64,000 bases of DNA from Sphingomonas phyllosphaerae (GTDB lineage Bacteria > Pseudomonadota > Alphaproteobacteria > Sphingomonadales > Sphingomonadaceae), in assembly GCF_029623345.1 (NCBI RefSeq), contig NZ_JAPYKH010000006.1, positions 180,568-244,567 of the forward strand, given 5' to 3'. A program made the translations under genes and the position numbers. Under the pieces are notes generated by a model that was not told the DNA's origin, did not search any database, and saw only the letters and a program-made list of their open reading frames with translations. Numbering within the stretch: the first letter of the stretch is position 1; every line of letters starts with the position of its first letter. Below, in pieces: positions 9,140-17,988 of this stretch.

Positions 9140-9791
9140 GTAGTCCTCCGTTACATACAATGTTCTGTGTCGCTACCATCATAGAAGTTTAAGGTCGTAA
9201 GTGGATTCGCTGTCGCCCAATCGGGACCGGCGACGTGCTAGGTGCTGTCGCTGAAATAGCGTCTTTTTCACACCATTAGCTTGGGAGCAATAAACGTAAT
9301 CAATTGAAGTAGAGAAAATTTTCATATCGCCGCTTTGAGTAGCGAGGTGCGCATCTGTCAGGTGACGTGCGCTTGGAATTGAGCTGCTGAACCAAAGCGG
9401 AGTTCACCTGATACCTTGCCGTAAGATCACAGCTGTCGGCTGTGATATCGGCATGTCCCCATGCCCAGCTTCGTACAGATCTTGCTCATCCTCCTTGAAG
9501 AAGTTCCGGCGCCGCGGTGCTGCCGCCGACGAGCATCCGCTTCGCCAACGCTGGTGCATCCGTGGGGCTTTCGGCGCCGCTGTTCTTTGCTGCCGGCGCG
9601 GGGAGTTGCTGGCCGTCTGGGGTGGCGGCGGACCGCACGCCGATGTCGGCGCTGCGCGGCGAGCCCTAATAATCGGGGCTCGGCAGACGCTGCGGCCTCG
9701 TCGCCGCGTTCTCGCCCGACCGCTTCGGATCGGTGGAGTTATCGCGGCGAGCGCTGTCGCCGGAGCGGCTGACCCGCCCCAGCGCCTCGTC
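9140..9791. other. Gene-free gap with AT-rich section and dyads
   Basis: This 652-base stretch lies upstream of the barrel gene and downstream of the PilZ gene. Bases 9180-9340 are noticeably richer in A and T than the rest of the window, for example around AGAGAAAATTTTCATA. Open frames from about 9404 onward have arginine- and serine-rich translations typical of non-coding GC-rich DNA, with stops in the better-looking frame (CCCTAATAA near 9664). No convincing gene or RNA was found. The dyads are listed separately. Confidence 0.55.
9349..9446. promoter_or_regulatory. Cluster of dyads upstream of the barrel gene, candidate operators
   Basis: Three inverted repeats are visible. First, GCGCA and TGCGC (9349-9353, 9368-9372) enclose GTCA-GG-TGAC. 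Second, CAGGTGA at 9359-9365 is matched by TCACCTG at 9404-9410. Third, ATCACAGC and GCTGTGAT (9426-9433, 9439-9446) form a perfect eight-base dyad with a five-base centre. They lie 210-310 bases upstream of the barrel start. No regulator can be assigned; the third could also be a terminator stem, although no T-run follows. Confidence 0.4.
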
Positions 9792-10103
9792 TCAGCGCAT
9801 CGCCGCGAGCGCGCAGGGGTAGAGCGCCGCGGGCAGCTCCTGCGCGAACTTGGCGCCGACGCGCCCGCCCAGTGACCAGCGGATCTCGGCGGTGCGGTCG
9901 CCGACCACGGGCAGCGTGAGGACGACGCGCTCACCGCCCGCCAGCGGCGCGTCGGTGCGCGCCATGAAGCCGTTGAGCGACAGGTTGACCACCGTCACCG
10001 CGTGGCGCGCGCCGGTGGCGTCGAATAGCCAGCTGCGGCACAACGTCTCGTCGCGCGGCTCGACGCGATCCTCATAGGCCATCATCGCTGAACGCGCGAC
10101 CAT
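9792..10103 (-). CDS. PilZ-domain protein
   Basis: This 103-residue protein is a single PilZ domain, a c-di-GMP-binding fold. The N-terminal arginine region (EDRVEPRDE) and the NLSLNGFMAR segment correspond to the RxxxR and [D/N]xSxxG binding motifs; the second fits well, the first is R-x3-R (RVEPR). Strands follow (ERVVLTLPVVGDRTAEIRWSLGGRVGAKF), as usual for PilZ. It is cytoplasmic, with no other domain. It lies downstream of tyrS on the same strand with an 80-base gap and may have its own promoter. With the EAL and GGDEF-EAL genes it adds to the c-di-GMP equipment of this window, but its target is unknown. Confidence 0.85.
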   Translation of the reverse strand: MVARSAMMAYEDRVEPRDETLCRSWLFDATGARHAVTVVNLSLNGFMARTDAPLAGGERVVLTLPVVGDRTAEIRWSLGGRVGAKFAQELPAALYPCALAAMR

Positions 10104-10183
10104 CAGGCTTCTCCCGCTCTACCAGCGTCGCGGTATAGGATCGCGCGGTTAATGCGGGATGAGCGGGGCGCGTAGGAAGATGG

Positions 10184-11410
10184 TTAGCCCGGATTCACGA
10201 GGCCGTGGTGTTTCTTGCCCGCCGAGATGCGCACCGGCACGTCCGCCACCGCGATCAGCGCGGCCTCATCGCTGACCTTCTCGCCGTCGATGCGCGCCCC
10301 GCCGCCCTTGATCAGCCGCCGCGCCTCGCCCTTGGACGCGGCAAAACCGAGCGCCACCAGAGCGTCGACCAGCGGCAGCGAGCCACTCGCGGTGATCGAC
10401 GGCAGCGCCGCGCCGCTCGCACCCTCCTCGAAGGTAAGGCGCGCGGTCTCGGCCGCTTCCTCGGCAGCGGCAGGGCCACGGCACAGCGCGGTCGCCTCGT
10501 TGGCGAGCACCTTCTTGGCCTCGTTGATCTCGGCGCCTTCCAGCGCCTCCAGCCGCGCGATCTCGTCCAGCGGCAGGTCGGTGAACAGCCGCAGGAAGCG
10601 GCCGACGTCGCGGTCGTCGGTGTTGCGCCAGAACTGCCAGTAATCGAAGTGCGGCAGCTGGTCCTCGTGGAGCCACACCGCACCGGCGACGGTCTTGCCC
10701 ATCTTCTGCCCGTCCGCGGTGGTGAGCAGCGGCGTGGTGACGCCATAGACCTCGGTGCCGTCCATCCGCCGCGCCAGCTCGACGCCGTTGACGATGTTGC
10801 CCCACTGGTCGCTGCCGCCCATCTGCAGCCGCACGCCCTGCCGCCGCGCCAGCTCGCGGAAGTCATAGCCCTGCAGGATCATGTAGTTGAATTCGAGGAA
10901 GCTGAGCGACTGCTCGCGATCCAGCCGCAGCTTGACCGAGTCGAAGCTGAGCATGCGGTTGACGCTGAAATGCTGCCCCACCTCGCGCAGAAAGGGAATA
11001 TATTCGAGCTCGTCGAGCCATTCGGCGTTGTTGACCATCACCGCGTCGCTCGGCCCGTCGCCGAACCTCAGGAAGCGTTCGAAGATGCGCTGGATGCCCG
11101 CGATGTTGGCGGCGATCACGTCGTCGCCGGCGAGCTTGCGCGCCTCGTCCTTGAAGCTGGGGTCGCCGATCTTGCCGGTGCCGCCGCCCATCAACACCAC
11201 CGGCTTGTGGCCGGTCTGCTGGAGGCGGCGGAGCAGCATGATCTGCACCAGGCTGCCGACATGCAGCGAGGGCGCGGTGGGATCGAAGCCGATATAGCCC
11301 GGCACCACCTCGCGCCGCGCCAACGCGTCCAGCGCGGCAGCGTCGGTGAGCTGGTGGAGATAACCGCGCGCAGAGAGCAGGCGGAGCAGGTCGGACTGAT
11401 AGTCGGTCAT
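10184..11410 (-). CDS. tyrS: Tyrosyl-tRNA synthetase
   Basis: TyrRS charges tRNA-Tyr with tyrosine in the cytoplasm. The 408-residue length is normal for the bacterial TyrRS. The class I HIGH-like signature is HVGS within [16 protein letters not shown] near residue 45-55, and the KMSKS-like loop is KMGKT near residue 235. The GSDQWGN substrate-binding motif is present. The last 60 residues form an S4 RNA-binding domain ([21 protein letters not shown]). The start is an ATG giving [12 protein letters not shown]. It follows the nlpD-like gene on the same strand with only 24 bases between them, so it may be in the same transcript. Confidence 0.98.
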   Translation of the reverse strand: MTDYQSDLLRLLSARGYLHQLTDAAALDALARREVVPGYIGFDPTAPSLHVGSLVQIMLLRRLQQTGHKPVVLMGGGTGKIGDPSFKDEARKLAGDDVIAANIAGIQRIFERFLRFGDGPSDAVMVNNAEWLDELEYIPFLREVGQHFSVNRMLSFDSVKLRLDREQSLSFLEFNYMILQGYDFRELARRQGVRLQMGGSDQWGNIVNGVELARRMDGTEVYGVTTPLLTTADGQKMGKTVAGAVWLHEDQLPHFDYWQFWRNTDDRDVGRFLRLFTDLPLDEIARLEALEGAEINEAKKVLANEATALCRGPAAAEEAAETARLTFEEGASGAALPSITASGSLPLVDALVALGFAASKGEARRLIKGGGARIDGEKVSDEAALIAVADVPVRISAGKKHHGLVNPG

Positions 11411-11434
11411 GGTGCCGCGGGCGTTACACGCGCG

Positions 11435-12544
11435 TCAGCGGTGCGGCAATTGCATCGTCGGGTCCACCGGGGTGCGGCCGCGGCGCAGCTCGAAGTGGAG
11501 CTCGGGTCGGTCGGCATAGCCGCTCTCGCCGCTGCGCGCGATCACCTGGCCCTTCCTCACCGCCTGGCCGCGCTGGACCAGCAAGGTGCCGGCATGGCCG
11601 TAGACCGAGGTCCAGCCGCCGCCGTGGCGCACGATCACCAGCCCGCCGAGCGCGGGCACCTCCGAGCCGACATAAGCGACCGTGCCGTCGGCGATCGCGC
11701 GCACCGGCGTGTCGAGCGGGATCGCGATCTTGATGCCATCGTTGCGCTCGCCGGTCGCGCCGGGCCCGAAGCGGCGCACGATCGTGCCGTCGACCGGCCA
11801 GACGAAGCGACCGGGCAGCGCCGCGGGCGCGATCGTCGCGGCGCTCGGCGCGAGCACGCGGCGCGCGCTCGCCACCGGCGTCGCGGGTGCCTGGCCCGCC
11901 ACCACTGCCGGTTCGCCCCCGGTGAGGATCGTGTCGACGTCAAGTGTGAAGGCGGCGGCCCGCTCCGACGCGCTGACCGAACCCCCCGGCAGGCGCGGGA
12001 TCAGCACGCGCTGGCCGGCGCGGAGCAGATAGGGCTCGTCGAGTGCGTTGGCCGCGACCACCTCGCGCCACGGCACGCCATAGGCGCGCGCGATCGCGAT
12101 GCCGGTCTGACCGGCGCGGACGAGATGGTAGCGGCCGCCCGGGATGGCGAGCGTCTGGCCGGCGCGGACGGGGAAGGGCGCGGCGAGCGCGTTGGCGCGC
12201 GCGATCGCGTCGACCCCCGCGCCGGTGCGCGCTGCGATCGCGCCGAGCGTGTCGCCGGGACGCACGGCGTAGCGCTGCGCCGCGACCGCGCGCGCGTCGG
12301 GTTTGACCGGGCGCGCCTCCCAGGCGGGGCGCGGCGCGGGGAGCTGGGCGACGTCGCGACGCGCGCCGCTGGGAGGCGCAACCTGATCCTCGGCGTGCGG
12401 CGCCGGTTCCGGGGCGACCTCATCCGCGGGGAGGGAACCCGCCGCCTCGGGCGGCGGCGCTGGCGCGGGGCGCTCGGCGGCGGGGATGCAGCCCGCGAGC
12501 AGCAGCGCCAGCGCCGCGGCGCGTGTCACGCCCGCCTCACGCAC
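11435..12544 (-). CDS. NlpD-like lipoprotein: two LysM domains and a degenerate LytM/M23 domain
   Basis: A lipobox (LLLAGC) in the first 20 residues predicts a lipid-anchored envelope protein. Two LysM peptidoglycan-binding modules follow (YAVRPGDTLGAIAARTGAG near 90-130, YHLVRAGQTGIAIARAYGV near 140-185). The C-terminal M23/LytM fold has YGHAG and LHFELRRG, but the first zinc-ligand motif, normally HxGID, reads NDGIK, so two ligands are missing. This matches NlpD/EnvC-type proteins, which lack hydrolase activity and activate amidases at division. The gene lies 5 bases downstream of surE, the partner gene also found near nlpD in enterobacteria. An activator role is inferred from the lost ligands and the neighbour. 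Confidence 0.9.
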   Translation of the reverse strand: MREAGVTRAAALALLLAGCIPAAERPAPAPPPEAAGSLPADEVAPEPAPHAEDQVAPPSGARRDVAQLPAPRPAWEARPVKPDARAVAAQRYAVRPGDTLGAIAARTGAGVDAIARANALAAPFPVRAGQTLAIPGGRYHLVRAGQTGIAIARAYGVPWREVVAANALDEPYLLRAGQRVLIPRLPGGSVSASERAAAFTLDVDTILTGGEPAVVAGQAPATPVASARRVLAPSAATIAPAALPGRFVWPVDGTIVRRFGPGATGERNDGIKIAIPLDTPVRAIADGTVAYVGSEVPALGGLVIVRHGGGWTSVYGHAGTLLVQRGQAVRKGQVIARSGESGYADRPELHFELRRGRTPVDPTMQLPHR

Positions 12545-12549
12545 CCGGC

Positions 12550-13314
12550 TCAGCCATAAGCGCGCGCAAGCGGTTCGAGCGAGGCGTGGCGGGTAAGGTC
12601 GAGCTGGAGCGGGGTCACCGTGATCCAGCCTTCGGCGACGGCGCTAAGATCGCTGTCACCGGGCGCCGCAACGGCGACTTTGCCTAGCGCGAGCCAGTGA
12701 TAGTCGTAACCGCGCGGATCGGTGCGCGTCTCGAAGCGCGCGCGGCCGTAATCGCGCAGCCCTTGCGGCACGATGCGGATGCCTCTCACCGGACCGGCGT
12801 CGGGCGCGGGGAAGTTGACGTTGACCATCGAGCGCGGCGCCCAGTCCGCGTCCAGCAGCGGGCGCAGTACGCGCTCGCCCCATTCCTCCGCGGCGGCGAA
12901 CGAGACGTCCTCGCCCGGCGCCCGCGCGCCATATTTCTGGCTCAACGCGATCGAGCGGATGCCCGCGAGCGCCCCCTCCATCGCGGCCGCGACGGTACCC
13001 GAGTACATCACGTCCTCGGCGAGATTGCCGCCGCGATTGACGCCGGAGAGGATGAGGTCCGGCGGCGTCTCGCGCATCACCTCGGCCAGCGCGAACATCA
13101 CCGCGTCGGTAGGCGTGCCGCCGACGGCGTAGCGGCGTGAATCGAAGCGCCGCACGCGCAGCGGCTTGGTGAGCGAGAGCGAGCGGCCGGTGCCGGATTG
13201 TTCGTCGGCGGGCGCGCACACCCAGACGTCGTCGGAGAACCGAGCGGCGATGCGCTCGAGCACGGCGAGACCGGGGGCGTGATAGCCGTCGTCGTTGCTG
13301 AGGAGAATGCGCAT
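12550..13314 (-). CDS. surE: 5'/3'-nucleotidase SurE
   Basis: SurE is a metal-dependent survival phosphatase acting on nucleoside monophosphates. The 254-residue protein has MRILLSNDDGYHAPGL with the metal-binding DD, then APADEQSGTGRSLS, GGTPTDAV and SGVNRGGNLAEDVMYSGT, all signature segments. The ATG at 13312-13314 is chosen over the TTG three codons upstream because GGAGG sits 11 bases before the ATG but only two before the TTG. It follows serS on the same strand with a 49-base gap and is followed by the nlpD-like gene after 5 bases, so serS-surE-nlpD is probably an operon. Confidence 0.97.
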   Translation of the reverse strand: MRILLSNDDGYHAPGLAVLERIAARFSDDVWVCAPADEQSGTGRSLSLTKPLRVRRFDSRRYAVGGTPTDAVMFALAEVMRETPPDLILSGVNRGGNLAEDVMYSGTVAAAMEGALAGIRSIALSQKYGARAPGEDVSFAAAEEWGERVLRPLLDADWAPRSMVNVNFPAPDAGPVRGIRIVPQGLRDYGRARFETRTDPRGYDYHWLALGKVAVAAPGDSDLSAVAEGWITVTPLQLDLTRHASLEPLARAYG

Positions 13315-13363
13315 GTTGGTCAATTCCTCCCCGTGCCGGGAAGGATTTTGCCCTTTGCCGCCC

Positions 13364-14644
13364 TCACGCCTGCGGTTCCAGCAGCGTCAGCCCGCCGAGA
13401 TACGGCCGCAGCACCGCCGGCACCGCCACCGCGCCACTCTCCTGCTGGTAATTCTCCAGCACCGCCACCAGCGTCCGCCCGACCGCCAGCCCCGAGCCGT
13501 TGAGCGTGTGGACGAAGCGCGTCGCTTTTTCTCCACCCGGCCGGTAGCGCGCGTTCATGCGCCGCGCCTGGAAGTCGGTGCAGGTCGAGCAGCTCGAGAT
13601 CTCGCGGTAGCGCGCCTGCCCCGGCAGCCAGACCTCCAGATCATAGGTGCGCGCCGCGGTGAAGCCCATGTCGCCCGCGCACAATTTGATCCGGCGATAG
13701 GCCAAGCCGAGCGCGTCGAGCACGCCCTCGGCGCAGGCGGTCATCCGCTCGTGCTCGGCCTCGCTGGCCTCGGGCGCGACGATCGACACCATCTCGACCT
13801 TGTCGAACTGGTGCTGGCGAATATAGCCGCGCGTGTCGCGCCCCGCCGCGCCGGCCTCGGAGCGGAAGCACGGCGTCAGCGCGGCGAAGCGCAGCGGCAG
13901 TACCTCCTCGCTCAGGATCTGCTCGCGCACGATGTTGGTCAGCGATACTTCGGCGGTGGGGATCAGCCAGCGCCCGTCGGTGGTGCGGAACAGGTCCTCG
14001 GCAAACTTGGGCAGCTGGCCCGTGCCGAACACCGCCTCGTCGCGCACCAGCAGCGGTGGCGCGACCTCCTCATAGCCGTGCTCGCGCGTCAGCCGGTCGA
14101 GCATGAACTGGCCGAGTGCGCGCTGGAGCCGCGCCGCCGCGCCGCGCACCAGCGTGAAGCGCGAGCCCGCGATCGCCGCGCCGGTCTCGAAGTCGAGCCC
14201 GAGCGCCGGGCCGATCGCGTCATGCTCGCGCGCCGCGAAGCCGAGGTCCGGCCGCGTGCCGCGCTCATGGATCAGCTGGTTGTCGTCTTCGTCAGCGCCG
14301 TCGGGCACGTCGGGGTAGGGCAGGTTGGGCAGCGCCGCGAGCAAGGTGTCGAGCTCGGCGCCGAGCCGTGCCTCCTCGGCTTCCAGCTCGGGCAGCCGCT
14401 GCTTGAGCGTGGCCACCTCGGCCATCAACGCCTGCGCCGCCGCCTCGTCGCGATTCGCCTTGGCCGCGCCGATCGCCTTGGAGGCCTCGTTGCGCCGCGC
14501 CTGCGCCGCCTGCGCCTCCGTGATCAGCTCGCGCCGGCGCTTGTCGAGCGCGACGATCGCCGCGGCCGAGGGAGCGGCACCACGCCGCGCCAGTGCGGCG
14601 TCGAAGGCGTCGGGGTCGTCGCGGATCAGGCGGATGTCGTGCAT
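13364..14644 (-). CDS. serS: Seryl-tRNA synthetase
   Basis: SerRS is a class II synthetase charging tRNA-Ser and tRNA-Sec. The 426-residue length is standard. The N-terminal long antiparallel coiled-coil arm (about residues 30-105, rich in K/R/E/A) contacts the long variable arm of tRNA-Ser. Motif 2 is [19 protein letters not shown] and motif 3 includes [17 protein letters not shown]. The ATG giving [12 protein letters not shown] is chosen because this is the usual SerRS N-terminus; upstream in-frame codons add unrelated arginine-rich sequence. It heads the serS-surE-nlpD group and is divergent from the host-attachment-family gene. Confidence 0.98.
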   Translation of the reverse strand: MHDIRLIRDDPDAFDAALARRGAAPSAAAIVALDKRRRELITEAQAAQARRNEASKAIGAAKANRDEAAAQALMAEVATLKQRLPELEAEEARLGAELDTLLAALPNLPYPDVPDGADEDDNQLIHERGTRPDLGFAAREHDAIGPALGLDFETGAAIAGSRFTLVRGAAARLQRALGQFMLDRLTREHGYEEVAPPLLVRDEAVFGTGQLPKFAEDLFRTTDGRWLIPTAEVSLTNIVREQILSEEVLPLRFAALTPCFRSEAGAAGRDTRGYIRQHQFDKVEMVSIVAPEASEAEHERMTACAEGVLDALGLAYRRIKLCAGDMGFTAARTYDLEVWLPGQARYREISSCSTCTDFQARRMNARYRPGGEKATRFVHTLNGSGLAVGRTLVAVLENYQQESGAVAVPAVLRPYLGGLTLLEPQA

Positions 14645-14739
14645 GCGCCGCGCTATGGCCGGGGCGCCGCGGCGAGGCAACCCGGCGCACGTCCGCCGCG
14701 TTCACGCTCCACACCCGCACGGATAGAGGAGAATGAGCG

Positions 14740-15249
14740 ATGCAGGTACCCCATGACTCGGTGGTGCTGGTGGCGGACGGGCGCAAGCTGCTGTTCCTGC
14801 GCAACGAGGGTGACGACGTTCACCCCAACCTGACGGTCGAGCACGCCGAGGAGCGCGCGAACCCCGCCAACCGTGACCAGAAGACCGACGCTGCCGGCGG
14901 CAGTTCGTCGACGCAGAGCGGCGCCGGCGCCCCGCGCGTCGCGCAGGGTGGCTCGAGCCATGCGCAAGGCGGCGGCGCGCAGTTCGCGCCCTCGCGCGGC
15001 AGCATGGAGGAGACCGACTTCCACCAGCTGGAGGAGGATCGTTTCGCCGCCGAGGCGGCCGACCTGCTCAAGCGCCGCGCGCTTGCCAACGACTTTGAGT
15101 CGCTGATCGTGGTCGCGCCGCCCAAGACGCTCGGCGAGCTGCGCAAACATTACCACAAGGAGGTCAGCCAGCGGCTCACCGGCGAGCTGAGCAAGGACCT
15201 GACCGGGCACACGATCCCCGACATCGAACAAGCGCTGCTCTCGGCCTGA
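14740..15249 (+). CDS. Host attachment family protein (PF10116-like)
   Basis: The 169-residue protein matches the family named 'protein required for attachment to host cells': an N-terminal VVLVADGRKLLFLRN strand-helix, an EERANPANRDQ segment, and a C-terminal half with LIVVAPPKTLGELRKHYHK and LSKDLTGHTIPDIEQAL. The fold resembles the archaeal release-factor-like (baeRF) superfamily. The middle (about 45-85) is a glycine/serine-rich low-complexity linker. No signal peptide is seen, so a direct surface role is doubtful; the family name comes from an Agrobacterium phenotype. The ATG at 14740 has GAGGAGAATGAGCG just upstream. It is monocistronic. Confidence 0.88.
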   Translation: MQVPHDSVVLVADGRKLLFLRNEGDDVHPNLTVEHAEERANPANRDQKTDAAGGSSSTQSGAGAPRVAQGGSSHAQGGGAQFAPSRGSMEETDFHQLEEDRFAAEAADLLKRRALANDFESLIVVAPPKTLGELRKHYHKEVSQRLTGELSKDLTGHTIPDIEQALLSA

Positions 15250-15440
15250 TCGCACCGACGCCGGACGCGGCGCCGTCCCATCCTCGCACACATGCCGGGC
15301 CGCTCTGTTCATGACGAGGACAGGGCGGCGCGACTAGGCGCGCGTGTTCGCTTGTGGTGGCCGGCCCGCGCGACTATAGGCGCCCCGGAGGGGGCGCACA
15401 GCGGTGCTAACGACATCCTGGGCGCAGCGGGAGTAAGTCG

Positions 15441-15923
15441 ATGGCGACGGCGATCAATCGTTTCGGTGAAGGGCCCGGCAAACTGGCGGCAGCGAATGAC
15501 GAGGCTGAGGTCGGAGGAGCAAGCGACGGCTATCGCCCGAGCCCCGACGAACCGTTCATGAACCCGCGGCAGCAGGCGTATTTCCGCCGCAAGCTGCTCG
15601 AGTGGAAAGACGCGATCCTGCGGGAGTCGCTCGGCACGCTGTCGCAGCTCCAGGTCGACTCGCTGCGCGAGGCCGATCTTACCGATCGCGCCGCGAGCGA
15701 GACCGACTGGTCGCTCGAACTGCGCACGCGCGATCGGCAGCGCAAGCTGATCTCGAAGATCGAGGCCGCGCTCCGCCGCATCGACGAGGGCGAATACGGC
15801 TATTGCGAGGTCACCGGCGAGCCGATCAGCCTCGGCCGGCTGGAGGCACGTCCGATCGCGACGATGACGGTCGAGGCGCAGGAGCGCCACGAACGCAACG
15901 AGAAGGTCTCGCGCGACGATTGA
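15441..15923 (+). CDS. dksA: RNA polymerase-binding transcription factor DksA, single-cysteine type
   Basis: DksA enters the secondary channel of RNA polymerase and works with ppGpp in the stringent response. The 160-residue protein has the coiled-coil tip motif DxxDxA as DLTDRA, followed by SLELRTRDRQRKLISKIE. The zinc-finger region keeps one cysteine (YGYCEVTGEPISLGRLEARPIAT) where the four-cysteine type has CxxC pairs. This single-cysteine form is usual in alphaproteobacteria and, from the Rhodobacter homologue, works without zinc. The first 35 residues are variable. A GGGAG site lies about eight bases before the ATG. It is monocistronic with a 190-base upstream region. Confidence 0.96.
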   Translation: MATAINRFGEGPGKLAAANDEAEVGGASDGYRPSPDEPFMNPRQQAYFRRKLLEWKDAILRESLGTLSQLQVDSLREADLTDRAASETDWSLELRTRDRQRKLISKIEAALRRIDEGEYGYCEVTGEPISLGRLEARPIATMTVEAQERHERNEKVSRDD

Positions 15924-16007
15924 GCCGCGCACCTCGGCCCGGCGCGCTAACACCTGCTTAACTATTTGCCGGCTAGGCTCGGCGGGGTTCAGCAGGCGGT
16001 GGGCAGG

Positions 16008-16364
16008 ATGGAGCATTTCGGGCGACTGGCGACGGTGGGTGGTATGAGCGGGCGAGACGACGACATTCGGGCGCTGGGCGGCCAGGCCGACAAACGCCGT
16101 GACCTGCGCGGACGTGACGAGATCACGATGTTCGCGCGGCTGCGGCTCGCGGGACAGGCGGACGGGTTCGACGTCAGCGTGCGCAACGTGTCGACCGGAG
16201 GGCTGATGGCCGAGCTGCCGCATCCGCTCGCGCCCGACAGTGCGGTCGAGATCGAGCTGGCCGGGCTGGGCTGGGTGGCAGGGCGGATCGCGTGGCAGAT
16301 AGACCGTCGTGCCGGCATCGCGTTCGACGAGCTGATCGACCCCGCTGCGATCATTCATCACTGA
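16008..16364 (+). CDS. PilZ-domain protein
   Basis: This protein of about 118 residues is one PilZ domain. It shows the arginine-rich N-terminal motif (DKRRDLRGRDE), then NVSTGGLMAELP corresponding to [D/N]xSxxG, then strands EIELAGLGWVAGRIAW. It would bind c-di-GMP in the cytoplasm; the first motif is less certain than the second. Start choice is open between ATG 16008 and ATG 16044, and neither has a strong ribosome-binding site. The gene follows dksA by 84 bases on the same strand and precedes tRNA-Leu. It is the second lone PilZ protein in the window and is not obviously linked to a particular output. Confidence 0.8.
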   Translation: MEHFGRLATVGGMSGRDDDIRALGGQADKRRDLRGRDEITMFARLRLAGQADGFDVSVRNVSTGGLMAELPHPLAPDSAVEIELAGLGWVAGRIAWQIDRRAGIAFDELIDPAAIIHH

Positions 16365-16557
16365 CGTAGCGGACGAGCCACGAGGGGGGTGAGCGCGCTC
16401 GTTCGGCGCGCCACGCCCTCCTGCGCAAACGGGGAGTCCAGCGCCATGAGCCTGGCCCCGTAGCACCGAGTTCCGGCGTGCGCCGGGGCACGAACCGGCT
16501 GCGGTCGATCACACTCTAGACGCGGAGGCATCTGTCGTGCCAAGGCGCGCCGGTCAC

Positions 16558-16641
16558 GCGGGCGTGGCGGAATGGTAGACGCAGCGGACTCAAAATCCGC
16601 CGGAGCAATCCTTGTCGGTTCGAGTCCGACCGCCCGTACCA
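16558..16641 (+). tRNA. tRNA-Leu (anticodon CAA)
   Basis: The 84-base gene folds as a class II tRNA. The acceptor arm GCGGGCG pairs with CGCCCGT (first pair G-U), the D arm starts TGGCGGAATGGTAGACGC, and the anticodon stem GCGGA/TCCGC encloses loop CTCAAAA with anticodon CAA. A long variable arm follows, then the T arm GTCGG-TTCGAGT-CCGAC. The discriminator is A and CCA is encoded. It reads UUG codons. Confidence 0.97.
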
Positions 16642-17098
16642 GAAAACTGCGGTGACGCGTCCTCTTGTGACCCGGCGACGGCCGGGACGATGAGGGAAGG
16701 CGCTGGTAGCAGCTACGACCGTCAGCTGATCAGCTCTTGCCCTCGGGTAAGCCGCTTGGTTCCGTCATTCGTCGCCTTCGGAAATCTTGTGGTGCACCGC
16801 ACCTTGAGCCTCGCACCGGCTGGATGGAGTGGCTCGGTTGATCCCGAATCGAAACGTTCATCGCCGCGGAAGCGGCTCGCCCCAGCCGTCATCCCGGGCG
16901 AGCCGGGATCCATCGTCCGGTGAAAGACGCCTGCGTCGCTCCTGTGCAGGGTGAAGCCTCGCACGAGGCCGAGACGATGGGGAGGGACGAGGAAGCGGTT
17001 CTGCCGATCGCAGCGTGCTACTCGCCTGGAGATTAGGCGACTGATCAGACCACCGTGGTGCACGCTGACAATCTTGGCGGCGCCTCGCCCCGTCGTGC
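16642..17098. other. Gene-free gap after tRNA-Leu
   Basis: This 457-base region separates tRNA-Leu from the convergent DUF4170 gene. It holds one copy of the GTCATCC repeat family at 16887-16915 and a short CCCGG-type palindrome (ACCCGGCGACGGCCGGG near 16670). The open frames across it have no recognisable protein features or ribosome-binding sites. No integrase or att-like duplication of the tRNA 3' end was seen, so there is no sign of an island at this tRNA. Confidence 0.6.
16887..16915. repeat. Single copy of GTCATCC-family repeat
   Basis: GTCATCCCGGGCGAGCCGGG followed by ATCCATCG has the same head and tail as the paired element at 5115-5213, but only one half-element is present here. It lies between convergent transcripts. 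Confidence 0.6.
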
Positions 17099-17317
17099 TC
17101 ACGCCGTCAGGTCGGGCTCCAGCAGGCGGTGAAGGTGCACCACGACATATTTCATCTCGGCGTCATCGACGGTGCGCTGTGCGGCGGCGCGCCAGGCCTT
17201 CTCGGCGCTGGCATAATCGGGGAAGACGCCGACGATGTCGATCGAGGAGAGGTCGGCGAAGTCGAGGGTGCGCGGGTCGGTAACACGTCCACCGAAGACG
17301 AGGTGCAGCTTGCTCAT
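17099..17317 (-). CDS. DUF4170 domain protein
   Basis: This 72-residue protein matches the alphaproteobacterial DUF4170 family: LHLVFGGRVTDPRTLDFAD, IVGVFPDYASAEKAWRAAAQRTVDDAEMKYVVVHLHRLL. The family pattern is a compact alpha/beta protein ending in a strand followed by HLHRLL and an acidic tail. It has no signal peptide or membrane segment. AGGAG lies about eight bases before the ATG. Its function is unknown. It stands alone, convergent with tRNA-Leu and 179 bases downstream of the membrane-stress cluster on the same strand. Confidence 0.85.
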   Translation of the reverse strand: MSKLHLVFGGRVTDPRTLDFADLSSIDIVGVFPDYASAEKAWRAAAQRTVDDAEMKYVVVHLHRLLEPDLTA

Positions 17318-17495
17318 GGGGCGGCTCCTGAGAGGGTGAGCGGCGATCGGCCGCCGCCGCGGGACCCGAACAGGGGAGAGCAGCCGAGGCGGTACGCCCG
17401 ACTGCTCTCCTGATTCCCGTGCGCTGTCGGTGCCGCGGTGCCGATCACCTGGTGTGGGATCGGCCTTAGCGCCACCCGCCGCGCGATAGAAGGGG

Positions 17496-17951
17496 TCAGC
17501 TGGCGGTCTTCACCTGCTCCTTGCCCGCCTTGGCCGCCGCGGTACCCGCACTGGCCGCCGCCTTGACGATGCCCTGGAACAGCGACTTTGCCTGGCCACG
17601 CGCAGCGTCCGGGGTGAGGCCGAGCTGCTCGATCTCACTGCGGCCCGCCTCCTTGGCGGCGGCGAAGGCGGCGGTCGCGGCGGCGCTGACCTTTCTACCC
17701 ACGGGCGCCAGCAAGTCGCGCTCGCGCTGGCCGCGCGGGATCACTGCCGCGACGAGCGCGCCAAGCGCGAGCCCGCCGACAACGAGTCCGAGCGGGTTGG
17801 CTTCGAGCGTCTCGGCGGTGGCATGCGCCGCGTCGCTGGCACGATGGCGCGCGCTCTCATAGGCGTGCGACGCGGCGTCGCGCGCCTGGTCCACACCGTC
17901 GCGCAGACGGCCGTGGGTGTCGTCATGATCATGCTGCTGATGGTCGGTCAT
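17496..17951 (-). CDS. YqjD/ElaB-like membrane-anchored helical protein
   Basis: The 151-residue protein starts with a histidine/aspartate-rich segment (TDHQQHDHDDTHGRL). A long alanine-rich amphipathic helix follows (VDQARDAASHAYESARHRASDA), then one glycine-rich membrane segment NPLGLVVGGLALGALVAAVIP near 53-73, and a lysine/alanine-rich second helix. A helical stalk plus a GxxxG membrane helix is the layout of DUF883 proteins such as YqjD and ElaB, which anchor stationary-phase ribosomes in E. coli; here the tail continues beyond the membrane segment. It is the last gene of a four-gene cluster. Assignment rests on architecture and neighbours, not on a clear family motif. Confidence 0.7.
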   Translation of the reverse strand: MTDHQQHDHDDTHGRLRDGVDQARDAASHAYESARHRASDAAHATAETLEANPLGLVVGGLALGALVAAVIPRGQRERDLLAPVGRKVSAAATAAFAAAKEAGRSEIEQLGLTPDAARGQAKSLFQGIVKAAASAGTAAAKAGKEQVKTAS

Positions 17952-17988
17952 GGTCTCTATCCTCTCGGCCTGGCGGACGATATTGATG

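Noticed and set aside
9404..9934. Arginine/serine-rich frames in the gap at 9140-9791, and a plus-strand reading with SVGLSAPLFFAAGAG before a double stop
   Set aside because: Neither has a start with ribosome-binding site or family similarity; the plus-strand piece could be a gene remnant but the support is too weak.
16722..17102. 126-residue minus-strand frame after tRNA-Leu
   Set aside because: It has no ribosome-binding site or recognised motif, crosses a repeat element and overlaps only intergenic DNA.
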